From Vanilla planifolia (Eukaryota > Streptophyta > Magnoliopsida > Asparagales > Orchidaceae), in assembly GCA_023846275.1 (NCBI GenBank), contig CM043875.1, positions 24,966,851 through 25,030,850 on the forward strand: DNA of 64,000 nt, read 5' to 3'. The notes under the pieces are model-generated. The model saw only the letters and a program-made list of their open reading frames with translations, was not told the DNA's origin and made no database searches. The translations under genes were made by a program, and so were the position numbers. This document shows positions 1 through 12,490 of this stretch, in pieces (position 1 is the stretch's first letter; every line of letters starts with the position of its first letter).

Positions 1-3000
1 AAACCAACCTTCTCATCTTTGTAACTCAAACAAGCTCTTGCATTTTATTGCTATAAAGGACAATAATCTTAAGAATTCTCAAAAACCCAACAGTGACTGC
101 AAATGTTGGGGATAGCAATGGAAGAGCACAACAAAAGTTTGCAACTAGATCTATTTAGATTTAGCTATTCAACGTAAAAACATAAGAGTTTGAATTTAAT
201 TCTAATTTAAAAATTTTCTCTAATTTACAAATTTTCGAAATATATTTGATTTTGATTTGATATGAAGAAAGTTAATTATCATTTAGTCCCTTTTTATTGA
301 TTACAATACTAAAATAATCCTCCATTATAAAGGCCGTGTATTTAAACATGCACAAGAACAAAAAGAGTTGATTCATTAATTATTATAGCTAAAACTTCTA
401 CATAGTCAAAATGTCAAATGGTAATAGAGAACAATAGGCAATGAAGATTATTTTTGCAATTAGGTTAAAGAAATTTTAGTAAGGGGCATTGCATAATTTT
501 ATGATTAATTATCAAGGTTTCAAAAGAAAATTTAATAGATTTATCATAGACAATGTGTAATATTGCGACCTTCATGGTGAAATATTGTCCCATTCAATTA
601 GATTTTGTCTTAATCTAAGAAGTCTCTTCACACTTAGGCATCCATTCCAAAACTATTCTAAAATAGTATACTTAATCATAGAGTTCTCATATGATCCAAG
701 TATACGTTAACCCCCAGGAGGCACACCAATATTTTAGGGTTTATAACCTTATTCGTAAAACTCAAGATCTATACTTTTATAGTCGATGTGGAATTTATTC
801 ATCCCTGAAACCCTAAAAGTTTTGTATATGAGTTGCACTTTCCTTAGTGTAATTCATTATATTTTCACACGTGCAAGTTCACTCCCCGCCCTCGTAGGAT
901 GTTACAGTGATAGATAACACCAAGGTAACTATTGTGTTAGTAATAAAGCACAGTAAAGATGCTATGTTTATAGATAATATAACCATACAGCTAGAGTTTG
1001 TCCTTAAGTTGACAGTGGATCTATGATGCCTCTATCACCTTTGAGCATGGATCAAGGAGCTTCATCTATTGTTCTTCCAGATGATGCCAATGTAAATCAA
1101 AAGGTCACAAGTGCAACAAATTAGATGATAGGTATGTGAACTTTTTAATATTTTTTATTATGATTATATATGTAAGCATTTTTTGTTCTCATAAAAGTTA
1201 TACTCCTTTTGTTTTATTGATAATAGTAATAGTTGAATTAAAAAGTTTGAAGATTATCGTCTTAAAGGAGTTGATAATAGCATTAGATTGATACAATAAG
1301 AATTATGAAGAAAGAAGTTATTTATTTATTCTTTGCCAATGGTAATAATGTTAGCTTAATAATTTATACAGTTTGAAATTTTACTCTTGATGAAAGATCT
1401 TGTGATTATATCATGTAAGACTTAATAGCAAACATTGTTGGATAAAAAATAGAAATTTAGGGTAGATTATGTAAACTTGAATATATTGAATTGAGATTCT
1501 AGAAAAGCGATTTCATGCAATATAATGTAATAACAAGAATAGCCAAATAACATGAATTTTGGCAATTGAAAGTGATAAATTTCTGTGATCATAATTATCT
1601 TTGTGAATCAAGAAGTTAAGGATCTGAATAGTTGGTAAGACATAGATAAAATACTATTAAGCTCTATCATTTTTAAAAGAGAAATAGTATTCTAACAGGA
1701 GAATAAATGTATTTTCAGTTTGGTTAGTGATTATTTTCTTTGAATTTGACTTAAAAATGATATCAAGAGTGATATGTTGAAAAGAATACAAACATGAGTT
1801 TTAAAAGATTGATGTAATGCTAATTGTGAAAGCAAAAGCTAAGAAAGTTATTCTTAATACCATATTAGGTTATTGAATAATTTAACAAGGCTTTGTATTC
1901 ATCAACAAAATTAGGATTAGGCTGATGCACTATGAAAAAAGAAAATACATACGAGAAGCATAAATTGATTTTGTAAGCTAAAATGATAAATAAAAAATAA
2001 GATGAGTAAACATGTCATTTTGATGGTGAAAAAATGTTATTGTATTATGCTCTTATGGCAAAAGGGAAGGAATATTTGTTTACTTTAAAAGATATAGCTA
2101 AGATAAGTAATTCTATGAATCTAATTTGGATAATTAATTATCACTTTTGTTGAATTGAGAACAAATAATTTGATAATAGGAATATGAATAAAAACAATTA
2201 TCATTGAGAGTTCTATGTTGCAAGGCATTTACATAGATCAATTTGGAATGCAAAAATAAAAGTGACTGACGAGTAAATCATTATCTTGACGTCTAAAAAT
2301 TTCATAAGACCCAATGATTATAAGAAAATAGAGTTGATTTTGGTCATTGAATGTGATAAATTTTTTTGATCATAATGAAACTTTTTACAATATGTTATAA
2401 TTTATAGAAAGAGGAGTGATAAATAAAGATTTATAAACAGTTTCATTTTGAATTATGTAAGCAAAAGAAATCAAAGAAGTTAATTAGTAAAGTAGATGAA
2501 TACTATCAAATGCTTTGAATAATATATTACATAATAAGAAATTAAGAACCTAGATGATTTTATGAGATTGTAAGTAGAGGTAGAATGAGCCATTTGCATG
2601 ATAGGTTTTTCACATTTATATTGAAAGAGATTGATTAAGTAAAACTAAAGATAAAGAAATAAGATTATTATTTACTATTTTAAAAGGAAAGAATAATTAT
2701 GGTTAGTTGTAGGTTTGTCCTTAGTTAAGAATTAATTGTAATAGAGTTTGCCTTAAAGGAAGTTCTTAAGATTCCCACAATGAATATGTGAAAAGTAGAA
2801 GTTAGAAGTATTGTTGATAGCAAGTCCTTGAATTGATAATAACCAAGTTTTGTAACTCATGCTTCAAGAAATCAATAGAGGAAAAAATTTGATTGTTGAG
2901 GATGAGTAAGATGTGCTTAAAAATAAGACAGGAATAATGTTGAAGTTAGTAAAATAAAGAATGCAAGATCACATGTTTGAAAATGCTAAGAATATTGAAA

Positions 3001-4055
3001 TCAGAAACATGAGAGATGAATGATGAGTTTAAATTGTCAAAGATAGTAGAATATATCTCAACTCATGAGGTAAATTCTATTTATCTTTTGAGCAAAGTGA
3101 ATAACGTGTAATGCTGGATAAACATAAGCTTTATAATTGCTTTGTCTTTTTGAGGCATAACCATGTGCTACGAATAAATTAAAAAAATGGTCAAGAAAGG
3201 AAAATTTTAGAGAGAACAGAAAAAGACTAGTAAAATGATCTAATGGTGATTAATAGAGTTGAAATTTGAAAAGATAATAAAATAATGAAATTAAGCTAAC
3301 AAGGGAATCTAGCTCTTATGGAAAAATAAATGTTGAACTTCACAAGCCATATTGTGGTTCTATTTATAAACCATTAAAGATAAGTATTATTAAAAAAATT
3401 GAAAAATTTAAGTTTTCATCCATGTTAAAAGAGCTAGCAGGTAATCAAGGTTTAAGTAGATATGTCATGATTATAATTGTAAAAGAGTGTAAATTGGTAA
3501 GGTTTTTAACCTTATAATTTTACGGAATTAATGTAATATATGCAAATTGGCCAATTATATGGTGGGTCAAATGGTATAGTGTAACAAAGTCATAAGATTA
3601 AAAAGAAATCTGAAATTCATATTTTTGTGACAAATTACAAGAAAGTGTTTAATTTTTTAATTAAGGCTTTTTAAAAGAAGGTATTTGATTGGGAGTAGGA
3701 AAGTAGAGACTAATTTTACTGGTTTGTTTTAAATCCTAAGAGCAAGTTGATCAAATAATTATGTATTAATTGTACAATTCTAAATAATAAGAGTTTTTGA
3801 TGATTTATTCATATCTTACTTTGAGTATAGATATGCCTAATTATTCTATCTCAAATAATTTAAGATCAATTAGGTTATCAATTGCCTAGAAAAGATTAAG
3901 ACGTTTTAGTTAAATCAAAGAGCAAGAGAATAAAAATATGCTATAATGAAGAAATCTTTGTATAATTAATTTGAAAAATATAATAAAAACAAAATGACAA
4001 TTGCATCTTTGATTCCATGTTAAATTTTAAGATAATTTTCTCAAGATGGGTAGAA
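1..4055 (+). mobile_element. Decayed internal region of a Ty3/gypsy-type element upstream of an LTR
   Basis: This is AT-rich sequence without an open frame longer than about 60 codons. What identifies it is the right edge: positions 4022-4055 read as the end of a gypsy polyprotein followed by a purine-rich tract (aagatgggtagaa, 4043-4055). This sits directly before TGTAGCGAC, the layout usual at the 3' end of plant chromovirus-like elements (coding end, polypurine tract, 3' LTR). I could not trace reverse transcriptase or integrase motifs in the body, so the assignment rests on position and the tract alone. Positions 1-1000 show nothing recognisable and may be unrelated. If the kinase model is right, the whole stretch lies in intron 2 of that gene. 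Confidence 0.35.
4043..4055 (+). other. Polypurine tract before 3' LTR
   Basis: The purine-rich run aagatgggtagaa sits immediately upstream of the TG that opens the LTR at 4056. In LTR retrotransposons this tract primes plus-strand DNA synthesis. One pyrimidine (t) interrupts it, in keeping with an old copy. Confidence 0.5.
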
Positions 4056-5570
4056 TGTAGCGACTTCAATTTTTTTTATTAAGGTACTACAATTACAATG
4101 TGTTCGTATTTAAGTTCATAATCATGATAATTTAATCAATAAAACTTAAATTTTGATTTTTGATAAAATAAAATACTATAATAATTTTTAGACTTCATCT
4201 CTTAAAATGTCATTTTACCAAATATTTCAGATTCAAATAATGGGTATATTGTTGGATGAAGCTTACTAAAACGAGTCCATCAACACATGTTTTGTCATAA
4301 TCGGAGTTTGTTTAGATTTGATACAAATTTTTAAAAGAAAAAGGAATAATTAAAACTTAATAATTAAATACTTATTAAAATCTCCTAATCCCTTATTTCT
4401 TTCCCAATCCTTCCAAAATTGTAAGTTGTCTTCTTCCTTCGGTTGTTTGAAAAAAAAGGAATTTTGTATGCCCTAGGTCATCGAAAAAAGCTATTTTTGT
4501 TTCAATTTCTCATTAAAATCCTTCCAATCGCATTGGGAAGCATTGATAAGAAGTGGTTTTCACATAGTTCATATTAGTCTCGAGAAGAAAAATTCAAGTT
4601 TTGTGTATCTAAGCCATACCACTGGGAACCCTTTAGTTAAGAGCTTGTTTAAGAGTTGAGAAGTTCCTTAAACAAACTTTTAGGTTAATTTTTCATTACT
4701 TCAAGATTTGGTCGTGAATAACAAAGCAAATTTTATGGTTTTTTTAGAAAGAGACAAGTTGTGGGTGAAATTGTGCAATCGATGTGCAAAGAGCTTGGTG
4801 AACAAAGAATCGATGAAATTTAACAAAAATTGTGTATAGAAATGAGAAAGAAAAGGTTGGCAAATGACTTCTAAATTTCTACATTTTGTAGTTTAATTAA
4901 ATTGCTGATTAATAGAATTAGGATTGTGATTATAACTATGATTTGAGCTTGTAATGAAATAAGGATTGTTTTAAGTCAAGTGCATAACATTTAATGTGTA
5001 GAAAGGTAAGAGAAAAGAAAAGTTAATATAAGAATTGTCCCAAAGAGGACAAGTAAATTAGAATAACTATTATATATGTACATTATTGATTATTATCCTT
5101 GAGATTGCATTGATTTGAGTATGATGATATGAAATCATTTTTTTACTCATCTATGTTTTGATATAATGCAACATGTTCTCAAAATCATTAGTTTCATACT
5201 TTATGATATGAAATATGTATAGAACAGTAAGACAACTGATTGATTTAGTGATGTCAAAATATGAAATAAAGGATATGATAACGAAGAGAAAAATAAGCTA
5301 AGAAATAAGAAGAGAAGAATAAAAATAGAAAATTCATACCATATGATTTAGATTACATGAACCTTATAATTATTGTTATATTAATAATGATATTGATGTT
5401 ATAAAACATTATTTAATGAAATAATTTAATATAAGAATTCAAATGTTTTCTTGATAACGTTATCCTCAACAATCATACTATGTTGTCTCTACAAGCTGAG
5501 AATAAGCGGAGATGATATGATATTGTACCACTGACTTCAGATCTCATATTCAGTTCTTACTATGAGATAA

Positions 5571-5738
5571 TATGAAATGACATCCACATGTTATATGCAA
5601 ATTTGGAGTTAGTATGAGATAAGATTTGCTTCCTGTATGTTGATATGGAGCTAATATGAGATAAGATCTACTTGTTATATGCCAATACAAAATTGGTATA
5701 AGATGACTTTCGTTTATTATATACTAATGTAGAGATAA
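5571..5738 (+). repeat. 42-bp tandem subrepeats inside LTR
   Basis: The motif tatgagataaga (or close variants such as tatgaaatgaca and tataagatgact) recurs at 5571, 5613, 5655 and 5697, with a partial copy at 5739: an exact spacing of 42 bases each time although the units differ. The partner LTR shows the same motif on the opposite strand at about 9079, 9037 and 8995, partly at the same spacing. Confidence 0.65.
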
Positions 5739-6445
5739 TATGAAATGAGATGGGACTTTTATTGTTATAGGTTAGATGAACAGTGAGAATATAATGTTTG
5801 TAGGCTGATGTTTATATGATATAATGCTTAAATGATCTGAAATAAGATGAGATAGGATCTTATAATACCAAAATAATAGTCATTCGAGGAAAATCTAGAC
5901 CCTTATAATGATTATAAGAGATATTAGACAAATGAAAAATATTATGAATATAAAAGCTGAAAGAAAAAAAAGAATAAAGTACTTTGAGAGTTAGAATATA
6001 AACATATAAAAAGACTAGATCTATATGGCTAAATAGAAATGTCGTAAATATAAATTGAGGAATGGATATGATCAAGAGTGGCATCTGTGTATATTTTAAA
6101 GTGTTTGATTACTTTATATTCCTTCACATGTTAATCACATCACATGCTCTTATATACTCATACTATCTTTTATGCATAGATGTCATTTTTGTTATTACTC
6201 TTTTATTATAGATGATCTTGTTTTAACATTTCATTTAATATTACTAAAAAATAACAACTTATCTGTTGAGCTTTTTAAACTCATTACTTACATTATAGAT
6301 TAAAATTCTAACACACCAAGAGATAGGTTTTGATGATATATTTTGTGGAGTCTTATTATATCTCTTTTTAAAAATTATTAATATTTTAGAAAATTCTAAA
6401 TGATTATTTTTGTTGAATGTAGCATCTTTTCAGAGAAGTGTATGA

Positions 6446-6526
6446 ATATATATATATATATGTATATATATATATGTATGTATATATATATATGTGTGTG
6501 TGTATATACATATATGTATATATTTA
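6446..6526. repeat. TA/TATG/TG microsatellite
   Basis: Alternating runs of ta with tatg, then tgtgtgtg and tata(c) steps. The open frame over it (MYIYIC-type residues) is an artefact of the repeat. Confidence 0.9.
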
Positions 6527-7029
6527 TGTTTGTCTTTTTTAATATACATAACATAATTTATAAATTTCAACCAATATTCTATGAGCTTATTATAATATTA
6601 TAATTTTATAATATTGAAGAGTATTATCAATAGCTATATTATCTGTGTTTTGTTGTTTGAATATATAGATATATTGTGAATTAAAATATTACTAGGATTT
6701 TACTTAAAATAGTTGATATAATGATATATATCTAATGATGTCATTTTTTGTTATTACTCCTTTATTATAGATTATCTAGTTTTGTCATTTCATTTACCAT
6801 TGCTGCTTGAAGATAATAATTAATCTACTGAGCCTTTTAAGCTCATTACTGACATTACAAATCAAAATTCTAACACACTAAGAGATTAGTTATAACAATA
6901 CTTAAGATAAGTTTTGATAATATATTTTGCAGAGTCTTATGATCTCCCTTTTTGGAGACTATTTATATTTAAAAATATTCGAAATGATTGTTTTTGTTGA
7001 ATGTGATATCTTTTTGGAGAAGTGTATGA

Positions 7030-7053
7030 ATATATATATATATATATATATAT
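7030..7053. repeat. (TA)n microsatellite
   Basis: A run of about twelve ta dinucleotides in the second copy of the LTR duplication, at the position matching the longer microsatellite at 6446-6526. Confidence 0.9.
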
Positions 7054-7416
7054 GTTTATCTCTTTTAATATGCATAATATAATTTATAGGTTTCAACCAA
7101 TATTCTATGAGCTTATTGTGATGTTATAAATTTACAATATTGAAGAATATTGCTAATAGCTATATCATTTATGTTTAGCTGTTTGGATATATGAATACAT
7201 TGTGAATTAAAATTTTATTAGAATTTTACTTAAAATAGTTGATATTACGATATATACCTAGTGATTTGTTATTGATATATTGATATTTGTAAATGCTTAT
7301 AACGAAAAAATAAATATTTTTAAGAAATTATGTTCTTTTCAATTCTAAATTTGGAATAATTTTAAATGACAGTTGTAATTAGTTTTACTGTCACCCTTAT
7401 CTTGTCAGGTGGATAA

Positions 7417-8027
7417 ACTTAGAGTAAACCAAACAATGCATTTGTTAGAGATTTCACTAAGTAGTAAAGTTGGTAAAGTACGAAAACCACAATTAGAACT
7501 TTGTAGCACTTTGTCTTTACTACCAGAATAGTTGCATCCCCACTTGCTCTTACTCTTGGTTTGCTAACAAATGCACCCTCACTAGTTCCTACTCCAAGTT
7601 TGCTAAACTCATGAGAACCAAACATTCTTTTGTCTCTTCCCAACTTAACATGCTTCTTAAAAGAACTGCTACTTTTGTTGCTCAGTGCATTAACCTAACT
7701 TCGCTCAATTTTGATTTGGTTCACACAATTCCATGGATAAAGATGCCAAAGAATTTCAAGTAAAGCTATATACAATGCTATGCATGAATGTAATGTACAA
7801 GTTACTTCAATATCATCACTCATCAAACCTTTCAAATTCCTAATTATGGGCTTTAATATCTAGGATATCACTTCCAAATAATTCAGCTCTCGAGAATTTC
7901 AACCACTCTTTCAAGTATGTCTACCGCTTTTTACCATCACATCACACCCTACCTAACTTTCTTTTTCAATAAAACCTCTAACAATTTTATTACCAATTTT
8001 AATCAATCTTATTACACATTAAGGACA
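7417..8027. other. Spacer between the two inverted LTRs; nothing recognised
   Basis: About 610 bases separate the arms of the inverted LTR pair. A 74-codon minus-strand frame (7419-7643) shows no family I recognise. If the right LTR is a 5' LTR read on the minus strand, the sequence leaving it (8027 downward) should carry a primer-binding site. There is only a weak tggtaataaaa-like match. I see no gag. Confidence 0.4.
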
Positions 8028-10500
8028 TTATCCACCTAATCAAGTGAGGATGACAATAAAATCAATTACAACTCCCATTTAAAAATCATTTTAATTCTAA
8101 ATATAATCCAAATTCAAAATTCAAATGAACAAAATCTCCCTTAAAATATCTATTATTCCTAATACAAACATTTATAAATATCAACATATCAATAAAAAAT
8201 CATAAGATATATATTACAATATCAACAAATTCAAATAAAATCTCAATAATACTCCAATTCACAATGCATCCACATATCCAATCAACAAACCACAAATGAT
8301 ATAATTATCACTAAATACCACGCAATATTACAAAATCACAATGTTGTAATGAACTTATAGAGTATTGTTTGGAATGTTCAAATCAAGATAACCAAAAGAG
8401 AAATGCAAATATATACATTCATACACATCTCTAAAAAGATAATACATACAACCATCAAGAATTTTCTAAAATATAAATATCACAAGACTCTACTCACTAA
8501 ACTATCAAAACTCATCGTACTCTACTCTATAAACTATCAAAACTCATCGTAAGTTGTCACTAATGACTCCCATCTCTTAGTGTCTTAGAATCCTAACTTA
8601 TAATATAAGTAATAAGCTTAAAATGCTTAACAACATCTAAATTTAATCTTTTTATATATTTATATTCTAACTCTTAAAACACTTCATTCATTCTTTATTT
8701 TCCCAATCTTTATATTTATAATATTTCTCATCTATCTCATATCTCACATAATCATTATAACAGCCCAAGTATTTCTCAAATAATTGTTACTCTAATGTCA
8801 TGGGATTTTATCTTATCTTATATCATAACATTTGACATCACATCATATCATAAAATCCCAACCTACAAACATATCATAGCCTCACTGCTCATCTAACCCA
8901 TATCAATAGTGATATCATCTTATCCTATATCATCTTCGCATCCGCACACTAAGCGAATCTCATCTCATATAAGTATCAACATCCTACAAGTGGATCTCAT
9001 CTCATACTAGCTTTGCATCGACATATAGCAAGGGAACGTCATCTCATACCAAGTCTTCATAAACATATAGCACGTGGATCTCATTTCATATCTCATGACA
9101 ACAATTGAATATGAGATATGATGTCAATGGTACCATAATATATAATATCATCTCTACTCATTCTTAGCTTGTAGCGATAATAGAGCATGGCTACAAGGAA
9201 TAATATTATCACATAAACACCTCAATTCATACCAAATCATTTCATCAATGTTTATAGCAAATCAATACCATTATTGATATAATAATAATAATAAGGGTCA
9301 TATAAACTAAATCGTATCAAATATTCATATGACATCATGTCATAATTATTATATCACATCATTTATTCTCTATTCTTATTCTTTTTTTTTATTATTTTTA
9401 CCTCATTTCTCTTTTTTCTATCATATCCTTTTTATCATATCTGGGCATCACTAAAATCAATCAATTGTCACATCATTATATGCATATTTTATATCATAAA
9501 GTATGCAAATAATGATATTAGAAATATAATATATTATGCCATAACATGAATGCATAAAGAAAATAATGTCATATCATCATGTTCAATTCAATCCAATGCT
9601 AAAGGACAACTTCTTACACTAACTTTTTTCTTTTAATTTCCTGTACATTATTAAATATTGCATCTGACTTCAAACAACTCTTATTCCATTACATCAATCC
9701 TAATTCTATTAATTTGCAACTCAATTAAGCTACAAAATATAGAAATTTAGAAATCATTTACCAAATTTTTCTTTTTCATTTCTATAGTCTTTGTTAAATT
9801 TTATTGATTAATTATTTCCCAAGCTCTTCACCTCAATTGCACAATTCCACCCACAATTTTCCTCTTTCCAAAAAAAAACCCTAAAGCTTTCTTTGTCAAT
9901 TTGCAACCAAACATTGAAGTAATCAAGAAATTAACTACAAAGCTTTTCAAAAGGGTTCATAGCAGCAAGGCTTAAATCCATAAAAATTTCTTTTCCACTC
10001 GCAAATTCAACATCAAATTTGCAAAAATCACTTCCTATTAACTCCTCCCAAGACAATTAAAAGATTTTTGGTGAGAAATCAAAGTAAAACAGCTCTCCCC
10101 GCCTCCCCCCCCCCATTCTAGTGATAAATCACATTTTTTTGAACAACCTAATGAAGAACAGCTCGCAGTTTTTGAAGGCTCAAGAAAGAGATAAGAGATT
10201 AAGGAATTTTTAATAACTACTTAATTATTGAGCTTTAATTATTCCCTTTAAAAATTCACATTAAATTCAAACAAACTTCAATTGTAATAAAACAAACATG
10301 AACAAACTCGTTTTGGTGAGCTCTATCCAATAGTATGTCAAATCCAAAATATTTGATAAAATGACATCCTTTATAAGATGAAACATAAAAATTATTATTT
10401 TATTCTACTCAAAAAATCAAAAGTTAAGTTTTATTGATTAAATTACCACAATTATGAACTCAAATATAAACACACCATAATTATAACATCTTTGGACAAA
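8028..10500 (-). repeat. Gypsy-type LTR, minus orientation (right arm of an inverted pair)
   Basis: This is the reverse complement of the family member at 4056-7416, aligned through most of its length. Read on the minus strand it opens near 10500 and closes with gattaggtggataa at 8028. No polypurine tract lies on its outer side (10500-10560), so it is either a 5' LTR whose body is lost or a solo LTR; the exact outer boundary is uncertain. It contains the 42-bp-type subrepeats around 8959-9100 and a run of ten C at 10105-10114, unusual in such AT-rich DNA. Confidence 0.65.
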
Positions 10501-11447
10501 ACAGAAATTCATGTAACTTATCATAACAAAAACACAATGATGAATGATAGTGCATATGGCAAGTGTACAAAATACAATGATATTTCATGCATTTGATGGT
10601 TTAATAAATATACTTTCAGTTGTAATTGGCTAGGAACCTTGTTCCTCCTATTATCCATAAATAACTAATCTATAGTAAATTATTTAGAGTGAAAAAATTC
10701 CTGACTAATGATAACTCTTTGAAGTTGTTGAGTTTAGAAGGGTTTTGTATTGGGAATCCATATGCATCATTACTTACCTTAGAATATTATGTACTAGTAT
10801 CATGCCTTCTTCACGTTTAGCTCCATTATTTTTCTCTATCCCCATCTCTCCCTATGCTGTTATGTACATGGCTTATTTTCTCTTTAAAGCTTTCTTTTGG
10901 CTTCCCTTAATATCAACCATGCCCTACTCACCTAAAGTCTATTTCTACATGGCTTTTGTCCTAAATCATTGCTACTTTTGACTCAATGGTGGCATACAAT
11001 GTCGCAAATACACGTACAAGACCTAGAGAAAGATTGGATCCAAAGGGGCTATTGCATAGAAATTTAGTAGCATATTTCAAATCAAAATGATGAATTCACC
11101 CCTATGATTTTATTGTGAATGAGCAATGTTGAGGTCATGCATATCCTAACAACCCCAGATCTTGCACATGTTAATTACTAAGATAATTTATGAACAAGAA
11201 GTTATATTTTCTCCATCTTTTAACTTTCTGAAATCTTTACAACTATAAATGGGGAAAAAAACATAGGATGAAAACCTAATTCAGAGTCCATGGTAAGGAA
11301 TTATTGCTGCTGCCAGGAACCTACAATTCAAATAATAAAAAAAAATGTTTTGTTCAAAAGAAAACATAAAACTGATAACAGAAGTACTGCCAAGTACACT
11401 AGTATTGCAATGGTTCAGAAATAACCATATAAGCATTCAATACTTAC
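10501..11447. other. AT-rich stretch downstream of kinase exon 2; no gene seen
   Basis: I see no coding exon, RNA gene or clear repeat on either strand. In the kinase gene model this is the start of intron 2. The 78-codon plus-strand frame at 10745-10981 has no recognisable domain and is probably chance. Confidence 0.5.
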
Positions 11448-11569
11448 CTTAGTTACATTGGGATGGTCAAGCTTATGCCAAACAGAAACTTCCTGAGTAA
11501 ATGCAGCTCGTAGTGAAGTAATTTCAGAATCTGCCCTGCTACCTTCCTCACCCCAGTCTAACAACTTAA
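11448..11569 (-). CDS. Raf/MLK-like protein kinase, exon 2 (kinase N-lobe)
   Basis: This 122-base exon encodes 41 residues when its first two bases join the single G left over from exon 1. The peptide starts VKLLDWGEEG and contains LRAAFTQEV and WHKLDHPNVTK. These are landmarks of plant Raf-like MAPKKK-related kinases: the ATP-anchoring Lys of the VAVK motif is residue 2 of this exon, the helix-C Glu lies in FTQEV, and the HPN turn follows. The acceptor side (11570-11588, minus strand) is a textbook polypyrimidine tract ending in cag. The donor is AAG|gtaagt (gtaagt at 11442-11447). There are no stops and no frameshift. The exon is 25.7 kb from exon 1 but on the same strand, in the right order and in matching phase. 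The following exons were not found in 1-11447. Confidence 0.85.
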
Positions 11570-11571
11570 CT

Positions 11572-12490
11572 GGAAGAGGAAAAAAAAACATTTAAGATAA
11601 ATGAATAAGGAACAACTCAAAAATACAAAGGTTCTTTTATTCAACTTAGAAATAAAAAATTAGACCAAAAGTAGAGTTACGTGTCTGAGCCATATCCTTT
11701 CACTTTTGAAACAGAGATAAAGCAAACGTTCCAACAAGAAAGTAGTATCTTGTAGAACTTTTTGATGTCCATCCCTTTGTTGGCCAGTCAGAATGAAGTC
11801 AAGTAGTTTTTTTTTTTTTTTCCTGATGATGATTTTCTACTTGTAGATGAAACAAGAAAAAGGCTTAGAAAAAACTGTAGAAGGAAATTGAGTTTAGAAA
11901 TGTGTTTTCTCTCATGTAGATCTGAATGGTACAAGCAAAGAGCACACTTAACCAAAGTACATATGCTGATGTCGCTATACTAAATTAAAAAACCATCAAG
12001 AATTTGGCGTATCATGCAGGTCATCACTACATATAGCATTTTCAGCAACACTTCTTGTTCTAAATAGCTAATGGTTATCCTTTTGTAGGTTCACATTTAT
12101 TTGATGTTTAATCCCACATCATCATTGCTCTCGAGATAATTCAATCTCTTCTTTTATTAGGATGGCTGCCCTGTGTTCCGGTTTATACTTATACACTGCT
12201 TGCAAATTATTTGGACCTAAAAATCATAAGACAAATTTGGCAGGCACCTTTGACCAAAACTAAAATAAAAAGGTCATTTTTTGCTTAGAAGTTGATAACC
12301 CAGCATTACATATTCTAGCTCCCAATAAATATAGTTAATACTCAACCCTCAAATCCATTAGAAATGTTAGATCCCAAAGTCATCAGACCACAAACTAGAG
12401 CACTAACAGCATTCCTTGGGTTAACAACCTGGTTGGAACATGACCAGACACTTCTCTGGAAGAAAAGAAAAAAAAAAAAGAATAACCAAT
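11572..12490. other. Intronic AT-rich DNA; no gene seen
   Basis: Only simple features are visible: a run of 15 T at 11807-11821 and A-rich stretches. It may include the degraded LTR of the copia remnant to its right, but I cannot delimit one. Confidence 0.4.

Larger units (their letters stand above)
6179..7262 (+). repeat. 557-bp tandem duplication within the LTR
   Basis: 6179-6735 and 6736-7262 are two diverged direct copies. Both start gatgtcattttt(t)gttatta and run through attctaacacac(c/t)aagaga and gaagtgtatgaatatata. Both end with ttttacttaaaatagttgat and a short TA-rich stretch. A TA-rich microsatellite sits at the same place in each (6446-6526 and 7030-7053), but the first has expanded into TATG and TG runs. 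The partner LTR at 8028-10500 carries only one copy. Confidence 0.7.
4056..7416 (+). repeat. Gypsy-type LTR, plus orientation (left arm of an inverted pair)
   Basis: The LTR begins TGTAGCGAC right after a polypurine tract and is traceable to ggtggataa at 7408-7416. Its reverse complement is recognisable along 8028-10500. For example, 4378-4450 matches 10200-10140, the block around 5460-5560 matches 9200-9100, and 7330-7416 matches 8115-8028, at very roughly 70-75% by eye. It is longer than its partner mainly because of an internal duplication of about 557 bp (6179-6735 and 6736-7262). It carries four degenerate 42-bp subrepeats (about 5571-5738) and two TA-rich microsatellites. The high divergence means the two LTRs are separate old insertions of one family. 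Confidence 0.7.

Noticed and set aside
7419..7643. 74-codon minus-strand ORF between the inverted LTRs
   Set aside because: No recognised motif, no neighbour of the same frame and no retrotransposon similarity I could name.
10105..10114. Run of ten C in AT-rich DNA as a regulatory or quadruplex motif
   Set aside because: A single C run cannot form a quadruplex alone and it lies within an LTR; may be a sequencing or slippage effect.
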